Of a DNA stretch of 36,546 bases, positions 9,701 to 18,134 are shown piece by piece (within the stretch, counting starts at the first letter, position 1; each line of letters opens with the position of its first letter). The DNA comes from Flavobacteriales bacterium. Lineage in GTDB: Bacteria > Bacteroidota > Bacteroidia > Flavobacteriales > Flavobacteriaceae. The translations under genes and the position numbers were made by a program. Location of the stretch: the NCBI GenBank assembly GCA_017303755.1, contig JAFLBS010000015.1, positions 1 to 36,546 of the forward strand, in the 5' to 3' direction. The notes under the pieces were generated by a model that was not told the DNA's origin, made no database searches, and worked only from the letters and a program-made list of their open reading frames with translations.

Positions 9701-10576
9701 AGTTGGTTCAATAATGGTTTGCATTCGTTTTCCGTCTTCGCCTTCAACGTTTATATAGTAATACGATCGGTCAGCGTATAGGTTAATGTGAGTTTCGTTC
9801 TCTGCACTCCAATTGTCCATTCCTTCGGCATAAAACAGAACCGAATCTTCATTATCGAAAACACCATCATCTTCGCCTACAACCAAAATGGCATTTTCTT
9901 CTAAATCCATCGGATAAAAATCACTGTTATTCAAAGGCGCCATTCTTCCGCCGCTTCCGTATATCTTAATTTTTTTTGGATTTACATTTTCAGGTCTAAT
10001 TCCTAATTCGGATAAAAAACTTCGTGTAATTCTGTAGGCTCCCGATTTTTCTACATAAAAGCGATACCAGTTTCCAGAACTTAAGACAGAGTTAGTAATA
10101 GCTGTAATGTTATTCTGATTGTTGTTGCGTAAAGAGTTGCTTCTGGTGAATGAATAATCAAACGAAACCACTTTTTTGTAGATTGATCCATCTTTTATAA
10201 TAGGTGAAACAGTCAATACAGAATAAAATTTATCTCTAGCAATGCTGTTTTTGATTGTAACATTAATTGAAGAAGGTAATTTATCTTTATCGATAGCGTT
10301 GAGTTTACTTTCCTCGATATTTTGGTAAGAAATGTTGGTAATCTGAAGGGAATTTTCATCAATCAAACCACTTTCTTCAAATTTTATAACATAAGATAGT
10401 TCTCTAGAAAAATCATTGTAAACAAAGTTTTTCCCATTAAAGAAAGGTACGCTTACTGAATAATCACCATATGAAATGTCTTTATTTTCAGTCCATTCAA
10501 TAGAAATGGTTCCGCTTTTTTGAGCGAATAATAAAACGTTCGAAAAGAACAACAATAGGATAGCAATTTTTTTCAT
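6752..10576 (-). CDS. porU: T9SS C-terminal signal peptidase PorU
   Basis: A 1274-residue gingipain-like cysteine peptidase that removes the C-terminal sorting domain of T9SS cargo and attaches cargo to the cell surface. The signal peptide is MKKIAILLLFFSNVLLFAQ. The peptidase domain is in the middle third, with catalytic H786 in LGHGGEDG and C820 in ITCDFSR. The end is a beta-rich type-A-like C-terminal domain (NYPNPF..., then GKGVYVYKLTV...EKLVIL), which PorU proteins are known to keep. I chose the start at 10576 instead of the longer frame from 10603 because the nine extra residues overlap a good promoter and would disrupt the signal peptide. It leads a porU-porV operon and diverges from gldJ. 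Confidence 0.94.
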   Translation of the reverse strand: MKKIAILLLFFSNVLLFAQKSGTISIEWTENKDISYGDYSVSVPFFNGKNFVYNDFSRELSYVIKFEESGLIDENSLQITNISYQNIEESKLNAIDKDKLPSSINVTIKNSIARDKFYSVLTVSPIIKDGSIYKKVVSFDYSFTRSNSLRNNNQNNITAITNSVLSSGNWYRFYVEKSGAYRITRSFLSELGIRPENVNPKKIKIYGSGGRMAPLNNSDFYPMDLEENAILVVGEDDGVFDNEDSVLFYAEGMDNWSAENETHINLYADRSYYYINVEGEDGKRMQTIIEPTGTSTTTLTTFDDYQFHEVDLTNIGRLGRVWFGESFSIEDEQEFTFNFPNATASTQATVGIRVGGNSFVATKFTPTINGTAFPTLNLSSIGLNSSTIVSIAANNYLVPANQNFTVKLNFDNGGVPTSKGHLDYIYVSTKSNLTGYGKQFRFQYNAAASSSGIVEYQISNASGINQVWDITDIYNVSKKENSNQSNLNLKANLGSLKKYISVDFNDLYTPLKEQQVRVTNQDLKGTIFINSQGGFQDVDYLIIAPSSLNNQAEKLANFHRNYSGLNVKVVNLETIYQEFSSGKQDIGAIRNFIKYVYQNASTPNNRVKFVNLFGDASFDFKNRISGNTNIVPIYHALNSLTSGVSSFASDDFFCYMDAGEGNIVANSPYASDIAVGRMIVSSAQQAEEMVNKIIEYHDLKSYGSWRNNFVTIADDADKAGDGSLQANQNSLTDQIATENPNVNTKKIFLDSYQQETTAGGERYPKAKEDIQNAFEKGALVFNYLGHGGEDGLTGERIWDKFDGLNFFNQYRYPLFITITCDFSRFDNPLRPTAGEYTYWNPIGGAIAMITTTRSIGYAFTFNNDITKNLYTYANQPNKSIAEVLRLSKIDSNNYSDTKVALFIGDPALMLSVPKPQIVLTKVNDVPITQPIDDFQALAFVKLTGEVQDEVGNLLNNYNGELSVNIFDKMFNRTTFNNDNFSPSMTFSNLGETIFRGNASINNGQFEFGFVVPKDIRIPVDNGRISFYSKRNQILLDKTGHNTDIKIGGIDTNAVADTTPPRVRLYMNDESFVNGGITNESPFFLAFLEDEHGINTASGIGHDIVAILDGDESNPYILNDYYETELDDYTKGKIRFPFRNLALGLHTITFKAWDVYNNFISAEIQFVVVSGETITLSNVLNYPNPFVNYTQFWFSHNKPYEPLDVQVQIFTITGKVVKTINQNIATEGFLSREITWDGKDDFGDAIGKGVYVYKLTVKSSITGEKSEKIEKLVIL

Positions 10577-10583
10577 TGAAATA

Positions 10584-10613
10584 CAAACGTACATAAGATG
10601 CAAATATTACAAA
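10584..10613 (-). promoter_or_regulatory. porU promoter
   Basis: Minus strand: TTTG (10610-10613), 18 bases, then TACGTTTG (10584-10591), a full match to the Bacteroidota consensus. Only seven bases lie between the -7 box and the ATG at 10576, so the mRNA should have an almost absent leader. This decides the porU start codon. Confidence 0.7.
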
Positions 10614-10701
10614 ATAAAGAAAAAATTTGTATAAACACTATACAATAAAAAGTTAATGTGCCCGTTATTCTCTCATTGGATTAATATTTTTTATAAAATT
10701 C

Positions 10702-10731
10702 TTGTGGATTAATATGAAATTACTATATTCG
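10702..10731 (+). promoter_or_regulatory. gldJ promoter
   Basis: TTG (10702-10704), 19 bases, then TATATTCG (10724-10731), one base off TAnnTTTG. The ATG of gldJ is 26 bases further on. Spacing and position are as expected for a Bacteroidota primary-sigma promoter. Confidence 0.6.
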
Positions 10732-10757
10732 CCACAAATTTATTACCTACTAACAGT

Positions 10758-12476
10758 ATGAAAGTAAACAAAATTATGTCGATTAAATTAATGCTAGTGT
10801 TAGCATTAATGGTTGGTGTTTCTAGTTGTAGTAAGAAGTCAAGCAACAAGAATTCTTCTAAGGCTACAGGATGGAAAATTAATGACAAAAAAGGAGGGTT
10901 TCAATACGCTTCAAACTTCAAGAAACAAGAAACTGGACCAGGTTTAGTGCTTGTGGAAGGAGGAACTTTTACGATGGGAAAAGTAGCTGATGATCCAATG
11001 CACGATTGGAACAATACCCCAAACCAGCAACACGTTCAGTCGTTTTACATGGATGAAACAGAAGTAACAAATTTAATGTACATGGAGTACTTAGATTGGT
11101 TGAAAAAAGTGTTTCCACCCGATGAAGAAAACTACAAAAACATTTACGAAGGTGCTTCACCCGATACATTAGTTTGGAGAAATCGTTTAGGTTACAATGA
11201 AACGATGACGAACAATTATCTGAGACATCCTGCTTATGCAGAATATCCAGTAGTTGGAGTTAATTGGATTCAAGCTACTGAATTTGCTAAATGGAGAACC
11301 GATAGAGTAAATGAGTCTGTTCTTGAAAGAGAAGGATATTTAAAGAAAGATGCTAAAGTAACTGACGTAAAAGCAGATGCTACTTTTAGTACTGAAACTT
11401 ATCTTGCTGCTCCATCGCAAACTATGGGTGGAAATGAAGAGATTGTTTTAAAAGGAAGAAGAGGCGCTAAAGGAAAAGGTAAAGGCGGAACTAAAAACGC
11501 TAAAGGTGAAGTTCAAGAGGCTAAAAATGTTTATGCTCAAAGAACATCAGGTCTTATCTTGCCTGAGTACAGACTTCCAACTGAAGCAGAGTGGGAATAT
11601 GCTGCTGCTGCTGATGTAGGACAAAGAGAATACAACATATACAAAGGTCAAAAGAAATATCCTTGGTCTGGCGGTTATACTCGTTCAAGTAAAAGACAAA
11701 TTAAAGGTGACCAATTGGCCAACTTTAAACAAGGAAAAGGAGATTACGGTGGAATCGCTGGTTGGTCAGATGATGGTGCTGATATCACTAATAAAGTAAA
11801 ATCATATCCACCAAACGATTTCGGTTTGTATGATATGGCTGGTAACGTTGCAGAATGGGTTGCCGATGTTTACAGACCAATTGTTGATGATGAAGCAAAT
11901 GACTTCAACTACTACAGAGGTAACGTTTACATGAAAAACAAAATTGGTGAAGACGGTAAAGTAGAATTGGTTCAATCGGATACTCAACAATTTGATACAT
12001 TGCCAAATGGTAAAATCGTTGCAAGAAATTTCCCTGGTGAAATTGCTCGTATTCCAGTTGATGAAAATGAAACGTACTTAAGACAAAACTTTGATAAAAG
12101 TGATCACAGAAACTACCGTGATGGTGATAAACAATCTACACGTTATTTTGATTTTGGAAGTTCTGATTCAGAAGAAGGTGATAAGTTGAAAGACGAACAA
12201 AGAATGTACGATTCTCCAAAACACAATGTTTCTGCAGATAGTTTAGGAAACATGGTTAGAGCCTACGATAAATCGGATAAAAGAACAACTTTAGTTAATG
12301 ACGATGTTAGAGTATACAAAGGTGGTTCTTGGAGAGATAGAGCGTATTGGTTAGATCCAGCTCAAAGAAGATATTTCCCACAAGATATGGCAACTGATTA
12401 CATTGGATTCAGATGTGCAATGTCTAGAGTTGGTCCAAAATCTGACAAAAAGAAAAGCCCAAGAAACAAAAGATAA
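10758..12476 (+). CDS. gldJ: Gliding motility / T9SS lipoprotein GldJ
   Basis: A 572-residue outer-membrane lipoprotein needed for gliding and T9SS function in Flavobacterium. The signal sequence ends at lipobox VSSC with lipidated C24. The rest is a formylglycine-generating-enzyme-like (SUMF1/FGE) fold: GPGLVLVEGGTFTMG near residue 57, YRLPTEAEWEYAAA, DFGLYDMAGNVAEWV, and the closing KGGSWRD...GFRCA. GldJ is a structural, non-catalytic member of that fold. A basic insert (about 235-250, GRRGAKGKGKGGTKNAKG) sits in a loop. An internal ATG at residue 7 is an alternative start. Divergence from porU-porV and adjacency to murF match the known flavobacterial gene order, which supports gldJ over the paralog gldK. 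Confidence 0.94.
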   Translation: MKVNKIMSIKLMLVLALMVGVSSCSKKSSNKNSSKATGWKINDKKGGFQYASNFKKQETGPGLVLVEGGTFTMGKVADDPMHDWNNTPNQQHVQSFYMDETEVTNLMYMEYLDWLKKVFPPDEENYKNIYEGASPDTLVWRNRLGYNETMTNNYLRHPAYAEYPVVGVNWIQATEFAKWRTDRVNESVLEREGYLKKDAKVTDVKADATFSTETYLAAPSQTMGGNEEIVLKGRRGAKGKGKGGTKNAKGEVQEAKNVYAQRTSGLILPEYRLPTEAEWEYAAAADVGQREYNIYKGQKKYPWSGGYTRSSKRQIKGDQLANFKQGKGDYGGIAGWSDDGADITNKVKSYPPNDFGLYDMAGNVAEWVADVYRPIVDDEANDFNYYRGNVYMKNKIGEDGKVELVQSDTQQFDTLPNGKIVARNFPGEIARIPVDENETYLRQNFDKSDHRNYRDGDKQSTRYFDFGSSDSEEGDKLKDEQRMYDSPKHNVSADSLGNMVRAYDKSDKRTTLVNDDVRVYKGGSWRDRAYWLDPAQRRYFPQDMATDYIGFRCAMSRVGPKSDKKKSPRNKR

Positions 12477-12496
12477 TTTTTGTTGAACAAATATTT

Positions 12497-12526
12497 AAAA
12501 GCCCTTTCATTAGGGCTTTTGTTTTT
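12497..12526 (+). terminator. Terminator after gldJ
   Basis: AAAAGCCCT (12497-12505) pairs with AGGGCTTTT (12512-12520), followed by GTTTTTT. It lies 20 bases past the gldJ stop and ends about 14 bases before the murF ATG. Confidence 0.85.
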
Positions 12527-12540
12527 TAATATCATTTCAA

Positions 12541-13827
12541 ATGTCCATACAAGATTTACATTCACTTTTTTTAACTTGTGATTCGGTTTCGATTGATACC
12601 CGAAAAATTAATCCTAACTCGCTTTTTGTTGCCATAAAAGGAGAACGTTTTGATGCCAATACTTTTGCAAAAGAAGCACTCGAAAAAGGAGCATCGTATG
12701 TAGTTATTGATAACGAAAGCTATTACATAGATAACAGAACTATTTTAGTCAACGATAGTTTGACTGCCTTACAAGAGTTGGCCCAATTTCATAGAAATTA
12801 TTTAAAATTACCCATTATCGCTTTAACAGGAAGTAATGGTAAAACCACAACCAAAGAGTTAATCAATGTTGTGCTTTCTAAAAAATTTAATACTAAAGCA
12901 ACTCTTGGAAATTTAAATAATCATATAGGTGTTCCGCTTACATTGCTTTCTTTTACAACTGCAACAGAAATAGGAATTGTCGAAATGGGCGCCAATCACC
13001 AAAAGGAAATTGAGTTTTTATGCGAAATAGCACAACCTGATTATGGTTACATCACCAATTTCGGAAAAGCACATTTAGAAGGTTTTGGAGGAGTAGAAGG
13101 TGTCATCAAAGGTAAAAGTGAGATGTATGCTTATTTGTCTTCCAACAATAAAAAAGTTTTTATCAATTTAGACGATGCTATCCAAGTAGAAAAAACGCAA
13201 TCCATAGAGCAGCGCATCTCTTTCAGCCAGAAAAATACAAGTGCGACTGTTTATATCTCTCAGGTAGAGGCTAATCCTTTGGTTGCAATACGATTCAATG
13301 AAACGGAGATTCACTCGCATTTAATTGGATTGTACAATTCTAATAATATCAATGCTGCCATAACCATTGGAAAGTATTTTGGTGTTTCAGATGAAGCCAT
13401 CAAAGATGCTATAGAAGCTTATATTCCTGAGAATAACCGTTCGCAACTCATCACAAAGGGAAGTAATGAAATTATATTGGATGCGTACAATGCTAATCCA
13501 AGTAGTATGAAAGTGGCATTGGAAAACTTCATCCAATTAGATAAGCTCAATAAAATGATTATAATTGGCGATATGTTTGAATTAGGTGATGATAGTCTAA
13601 TCGAACATAAAGCAATTGTAAATCAACTGCTAAACGAAACTCAGATTGAATGTCATTTTGTAGGAAAAGATTTCTTTGCTAATCAGCTTGAAAAACGCAA
13701 TTTTCACTTTTATGAAAGTTTCGAATCATTCTCAAATCACTTAAAGCAAAACACTTTTTCCAACCAAATGATTTTAATTAAAGGTTCAAGAGGAATGGCT
13801 TTAGAACGCACGCTTGAGTTAATCTAA
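12541..13827 (+). CDS. murF: UDP-MurNAc-tripeptide--D-Ala-D-Ala ligase MurF
   Basis: A 428-residue cytosolic ATP-dependent Mur ligase that adds D-Ala-D-Ala to UDP-MurNAc-tripeptide, the last soluble step of peptidoglycan precursor synthesis. The N-terminal uridine-nucleotide domain has SIDTRKI...LFVAIKG. The ATP P-loop is TGSNGKTTTK (96-105, K101). The Mur central motif follows with EMGANHQKEI and NFGKAHLEGF. The C-terminal domain contains LDAYNANPSSM and GDMFELGD, the usual MurF signatures. It sits on the same strand as gldJ but right after a strong terminator, so how it is transcribed is not obvious. Confidence 0.94.
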   Translation: MSIQDLHSLFLTCDSVSIDTRKINPNSLFVAIKGERFDANTFAKEALEKGASYVVIDNESYYIDNRTILVNDSLTALQELAQFHRNYLKLPIIALTGSNGKTTTKELINVVLSKKFNTKATLGNLNNHIGVPLTLLSFTTATEIGIVEMGANHQKEIEFLCEIAQPDYGYITNFGKAHLEGFGGVEGVIKGKSEMYAYLSSNNKKVFINLDDAIQVEKTQSIEQRISFSQKNTSATVYISQVEANPLVAIRFNETEIHSHLIGLYNSNNINAAITIGKYFGVSDEAIKDAIEAYIPENNRSQLITKGSNEIILDAYNANPSSMKVALENFIQLDKLNKMIIIGDMFELGDDSLIEHKAIVNQLLNETQIECHFVGKDFFANQLEKRNFHFYESFESFSNHLKQNTFSNQMILIKGSRGMALERTLELI

Positions 13828-13856
13828 TGATTTATAGGTGTTTGTTGTAAATGCTT

Positions 13857-13870
13857 CTACCTTAAGGTAG
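13857..13870. other. 14-bp perfect palindrome downstream of murF
   Basis: CTACCTTAAGGTAG, followed 10 bases later by a run of eight T (13881-13888). It may be a weak murF terminator (five-bp stem, TTAA loop) or a protein-binding site. The remaining 251 bp between murF and the kinase gene show no gene and no convincing promoter. Confidence 0.35.
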
Positions 13871-14078
13871 TAGTGCGTGTTTTTTTTAAGATTATTTATC
13901 CGTAGTATAAATTCTACACTAATCTTAAGTTTGTACTACACAAATAAAGTGTTTACTGCACTAAATTTGATGAGTCAATTTGAACTAAGTTATTTTACTT
14001 ATAACTACAGTTTTTTTTTGATAATCTGCCCCAAAACCTACGCAACCTATTTTTAAACTAATAATTTTAATATTAGAG

Positions 14079-15749
14079 ATGTTAAGTAATATAAATAGAA
14101 GAAGGTTTTTCCACATTTCGTTAATAGTATTCATTATTTTATTGCAATGTCTTGTGCTTTTGTTTTGGTATTTGGAATCCGAAAATGATGAAAAAATAGC
14201 CAAAATAACTAACGATATAAGTCATTTAGATAAAGCTCAAACGTATTCTGATCAATCCAAAGCATTATTAATTAAATCACAAATTCTTTACCGTGAATAT
14301 CTTTATGATAAAAGCGAAAAAGCTTTGACTGATTATTTCGAAACAGTAAAAGGAATTAATGGTTCAATTGTAAATCTGAATTCAGAATTGAATTCGAACT
14401 TCAAATTGCAAGATTCTATAAAAATTGTCAAATTGAAATCTAAGTTGGATACTATAATTAAGCAAACCTCTTATCTTGAAAACAATAAAATTGACGAATC
14501 AGTAATAAAGAAATTTGATTATAAAGAAATTCTCAATAGCGTAACCTTTGATTCTATTGTAACTCGAGACAGCATTGCCAAAAAAGGATTTTTTTCTAGA
14601 ATGTTGGATGCCATTTCAGGCAAGTACAGCATCCAAAAAGAGAAAATAGAAATCATCGCAAGTTATAAATACCAAAATAAAGTCAACTCAGGCGAGCTTA
14701 AATCGCAAATTGAAAAAATTTTAAAAGATTCGGATGCTTATTATAAAAGCCAAATCAACGCAGTTAAAGAATCGTTTGGTGCCTCAAATGGTTATAACTC
14801 TAAATTGCACACTATTAATGATAGTTTGCTCAATTCAACATCTGATTTAGTTGACAACTATAACAATATTATTCAGCCTTTAAAAAATGATGCCAACGAC
14901 AAATTTAAAGCAACAACTCAAAGTAATAGTAAGAATCGAAATTATCTAATATTTGCTCTTACACTTTTGATGCTCCTATTTTCTATAATCTTATTCCGAT
15001 ATACTCTTTATACTTATGAATTGGAAAAGAAATTGGTTGCCTCACAAGAACAAATTCTAAAAAGTTTGGATTATAAAAACAAAATCATGGGAATGGTCAG
15101 CCATGAAGTACGCTCGCCATTAAGTATTATTTCTCTTTATTGTAAAATGATTGTCTCAAAAGTAAAAGATGCTGAGATTAAAGAAGTGTTCAATTCCATT
15201 CAAAATACAACATCAACTTTGCTATTGCTTACCAATCAAATTCTAGAATATTCTAAGAATGAAAACAGAAAAATGACGTTGAATAAAACTAAATTCAATC
15301 TCAAACAAGAGTTATCCAATATAGTAGAACCTCTTAAAAAATTATGTATTGAGAATGAAAACCAATTTCAATGGAACAATTCTGTTGAAGATGGAGATGT
15401 AAATTCAGATGTTGTTAAAATCAATCAACTGTTTTATAATTTAGTTGGAAATGCATTAAAATTTACCAAAAACGGTTCCATTACAATTGATACAAAAGCG
15501 GAAAAAATAGATTCAAGAACACAATTTTACGTAACGGTAAGTGACACGGGTTCCGGAATCTCAGAAGAAGATTTGAAGCATGTTTTTGATGATTATTTTC
15601 AAGGCGCTAACGGATTGACTACGATGGGAATTGGTTTAGGATTGAAATTGTGTAAAGAAATAGTGGAATTGTTTGATGGTGAAATTTCGATTCAAAGCGA
15701 GAAAGGAAAAGGAACCACAGTTTCATTTATGCTTAAATTAGATAATTAA
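14079..15749 (+). CDS. Membrane sensor histidine kinase with unrecognised extracytoplasmic region
   Basis: A 556-residue two-component kinase. TM1 is at about 11-31 and TM2 at about 288-307. Between them lie roughly 255 residues outside the cytoplasm, rich in K, N, S and D and predicted by eye as mostly helical, with no sensor family I recognise. The HisKA domain carries the phospho-accepting H342 in MVSHEVRSPLS. The HATPase domain has the N-box NLVGNALKFTKNG, the G1 box SDTGSGIS and the G2 box GIGLGLKLCKEIV. All catalytic boxes look intact. The response regulator follows 49 bp later and is the likely partner. The signal is unknown. The neighbours are murF upstream and the galactan cluster convergent downstream, and neither gives firm evidence. 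Confidence 0.9.
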   Translation: MLSNINRRRFFHISLIVFIILLQCLVLLFWYLESENDEKIAKITNDISHLDKAQTYSDQSKALLIKSQILYREYLYDKSEKALTDYFETVKGINGSIVNLNSELNSNFKLQDSIKIVKLKSKLDTIIKQTSYLENNKIDESVIKKFDYKEILNSVTFDSIVTRDSIAKKGFFSRMLDAISGKYSIQKEKIEIIASYKYQNKVNSGELKSQIEKILKDSDAYYKSQINAVKESFGASNGYNSKLHTINDSLLNSTSDLVDNYNNIIQPLKNDANDKFKATTQSNSKNRNYLIFALTLLMLLFSIILFRYTLYTYELEKKLVASQEQILKSLDYKNKIMGMVSHEVRSPLSIISLYCKMIVSKVKDAEIKEVFNSIQNTTSTLLLLTNQILEYSKNENRKMTLNKTKFNLKQELSNIVEPLKKLCIENENQFQWNNSVEDGDVNSDVVKINQLFYNLVGNALKFTKNGSITIDTKAEKIDSRTQFYVTVSDTGSGISEEDLKHVFDDYFQGANGLTTMGIGLGLKLCKEIVELFDGEISIQSEKGKGTTVSFMLKLDN

Positions 15750-15798
15750 ATGGGGAATAAAATATACGAAAATTATGTTTTATTAATGAATTAAAAGT

Positions 15799-16449
15799 AT
15801 GTATAAAGAAGAAAGAATCTCGGTTTTACTAGCTGACGATCACAGTATAGTACGACACGGTTTGGTTTTGATGATTAAAGAGATCATCCACGAAGTTAAC
15901 ATTTTTCATTCCTCAACATTTAAAGAAACACTTGCGGTATTGCATAAAACCAATATTGATTTTCTGATTCTGGATATAGGTTTCCCCGATGGAAATAGTT
16001 CGGCAATCATCAGTCAAATTAAGAGCTTGAACAAAAACATCAAAATACTTATTTTTTCAGGTATGGATGAAGATGTGTATGCCTTGCGTTACATTAACAG
16101 TGGTGCTAATGGTTATTTGAATAAATTGTGTTCCGAAAAAGAAATAAGAAATGCTATTCTTACTTTTTTGGAGGAAGGGAAATACATTAGCCCGAAAATA
16201 AAAGACAAAATTTTAGATAATTATATGTCTAATAAGTCTATAAACCCATTAGATCAATTGTCAAATAGAGAAATTGAAGTCGCACGATTGATGGTGCAAG
16301 GTTATGGTAATTTGGAAATTTCTAGTATGAAACAACTTCAAAAAACAACCATTAGCACCTTTAAGAAACGAATCTACGATAAATTGAACATCGATAATTT
16401 AGTTTCTTTAATTGGTATTATGAATGCGTATGACGAAGAGGATTCCTAA
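15799..16449 (+). CDS. Response regulator, NarL/FixJ (LuxR-HTH) type
   Basis: A 216-residue DNA-binding response regulator. The receiver domain (about 5-125) has the acidic pair D13/D14, phospho-acceptor D59 in LILDIGFPDG, S86 in IFSG and K108. The LuxR/GerE-type helix-turn-helix (about 150-212) opens LSNREIEVARLMVQGYGNLEIS. The recognition helix QLQKTTISTFKKRIYDKLNI fits the family with small departures. It is transcribed with the kinase upstream. It is convergent with the symporter gene, with only 10 bp between stop codons and no terminator between them, so the two transcripts are likely to overlap. Targets are not evident. Confidence 0.9.
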   Translation: MYKEERISVLLADDHSIVRHGLVLMIKEIIHEVNIFHSSTFKETLAVLHKTNIDFLILDIGFPDGNSSAIISQIKSLNKNIKILIFSGMDEDVYALRYINSGANGYLNKLCSEKEIRNAILTFLEEGKYISPKIKDKILDNYMSNKSINPLDQLSNREIEVARLMVQGYGNLEISSMKQLQKTTISTFKKRIYDKLNIDNLVSLIGIMNAYDEEDS

Positions 16450-16459
16450 TTCCAATCGT

Positions 16460-18130
16460 TTACCAAAACACAGTGTACAACGCCGCCAAAATAGAAACAA
16501 TCACTAGCATTCCAACAATAAAACTTGGCGACATTTTAAACATCGTTTTGTCTACTTCCAATCCGTTGGTTTGAACTCCTTTTTTGGTTTCATACATACT
16601 GATAAAGTACATTCCAATGACACAAATTAGGAATACAAATCCCATGCGGTCAATAAACGGAATTTCGTAAACACCATCGGCATTCGGAATCGAAAATCCT
16701 ATTGAATTAAGGAATTCTAAATTGACAAACGCGGGCATGAACTTGAAGATAATGGATAAAATAAAACCGCCAATCGTTGCAAACAATGCGGCATTGGAAG
16801 TGGTTTTTTTCCAGAAGAAACCCAATAAGAACATGGCAAATACTCCAGGACTCACAAATCCAGTGTATTCTTGGATGTATTGAAATCCGCCTTTTTTATC
16901 GATGCCCAAGAATGGCGCAACGGCTACGGCAATAATCATCGCGGTGATGATAGTAAGTTTTCCAATTCGAACTAATTTTTTCTCATCAGCATCTACATTC
17001 AATTTGGTTTTGTAAACATCTAAGGTGAAAATCGTTGCAATACTATTGGCTTTTCCTGCCAAAGAAGCCACAATTGCCGCAGTCAGCGCAGCAAACGATA
17101 ATCCTTTTAAACCTACAGGTAATAAATTCAATAGAATAGGATAGGCACGATCTGGATTTACACTTCCGTCTTGTAACATTTCGGTTTGAAAATGCCCGTT
17201 TTGATACAGTACAAAAGCGGCAATTCCGGGTAAAACAACAATTACAGGCATTAATAATTTTAAGAAAGCGGCGAATAAGATTCCGCTTCGAGCTGTCTTT
17301 AAATCGGCTCCCAATGCTCTTTGAGTAATATACTGATTACAACCCCAATAATTCAAATTGATAATCAACATTCCGCCAATCAACACCGAAAGTCCGGGTA
17401 AATCCATATAATTCGGATTTGATTTATTGAAAATCATATGGAAATGATCATCTGCTTTCTCTCGCATCAAATTAAATCCGTTGAGAACTCCTTCTTGACC
17501 AAATTCGGTCGCTACTAAATTCAAGGCTAAATAGGTTGTCACCAATCCTCCTAAAATCAAAAAGAACACCTGAATTACATCGGTGTAACCAATTACTTTC
17601 ATTCCGCCCAACGTAATCATCACCGCAAAAAACGCAAGGAAAATCATGCATAACGTAATGTTCAATCCCGAAATACTACTGATGGCCAAAGCGCCCAAAT
17701 ACAATATCGAAGTTAAGTTTACTAACACATACAACAACAACCAAAAAACAGCCATAATCATTGCCACATTACTGTTGTATCGTTTATTCAGGTATTGTGG
17801 CATAGTAAAGATTTTATTCTTTAGATACACAGGCATGAAAAATACAGCAACAATCACTAAAGTCGCTGCCGCCATCCATTCGTAAGTAGCAATTGCTAAT
17901 CCCATTTTGAATCCGCTGCCACTCATTCCGATGAATTGTTCGGCACTGATGTTACTAGCAATCAATGATGCTCCAATAGCCCACCAAGTCAGCGAACCTT
18001 CGGCTAGGAAATAATCATTACTGTTGGTTTCGGCTTTCTTTTTACGGTTGTAAATCCAAAATCCGTATCCTACAATGATGATAAAATACAAAAGGAACAC
18101 AATGTAATCGTTGATGGCTAATGTTTGCAT
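16460..18130 (-). CDS. Sodium/solute symporter (SSS family), probable Na+/galactose
   Basis: A 556-residue inner-membrane protein with about 14 hydrophobic segments. The opening MQTLAINDYIVFLLYFIIIVG and the motifs YFLAEGSLTWWAIGASLIASNISAEQFIGMSGSGF are those of SGLT/vSGLT-type sugar symporters. I took the start at 18130, four bases after the galT stop, because the longer frame to 18220 adds 30 polar residues that only overlap the galT end. It is last in the gal cluster after galK-galT, so galactose is the most likely substrate (inference from context and family). The residues coordinating Na+ were not checked individually. Confidence 0.88.
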   Translation of the reverse strand: MQTLAINDYIVFLLYFIIIVGYGFWIYNRKKKAETNSNDYFLAEGSLTWWAIGASLIASNISAEQFIGMSGSGFKMGLAIATYEWMAAATLVIVAVFFMPVYLKNKIFTMPQYLNKRYNSNVAMIMAVFWLLLYVLVNLTSILYLGALAISSISGLNITLCMIFLAFFAVMITLGGMKVIGYTDVIQVFFLILGGLVTTYLALNLVATEFGQEGVLNGFNLMREKADDHFHMIFNKSNPNYMDLPGLSVLIGGMLIINLNYWGCNQYITQRALGADLKTARSGILFAAFLKLLMPVIVVLPGIAAFVLYQNGHFQTEMLQDGSVNPDRAYPILLNLLPVGLKGLSFAALTAAIVASLAGKANSIATIFTLDVYKTKLNVDADEKKLVRIGKLTIITAMIIAVAVAPFLGIDKKGGFQYIQEYTGFVSPGVFAMFLLGFFWKKTTSNAALFATIGGFILSIIFKFMPAFVNLEFLNSIGFSIPNADGVYEIPFIDRMGFVFLICVIGMYFISMYETKKGVQTNGLEVDKTMFKMSPSFIVGMLVIVSILAALYTVFW

Positions 18131-18134
18131 AAGG

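Noticed and set aside
10577-10603. Longer porU start (nine extra residues)
   Set aside because: Overlaps a TTTG-N18-TACGTTTG promoter and spoils a normal signal peptide beginning at 10576.
13800-13890. Long-range ACGCAC/GTGCGT pairing as a murF terminator
   Set aside because: Only six pairs over about 65 bases; the nearby CTACCTTAAGGTAG palindrome is the better though weak candidate.
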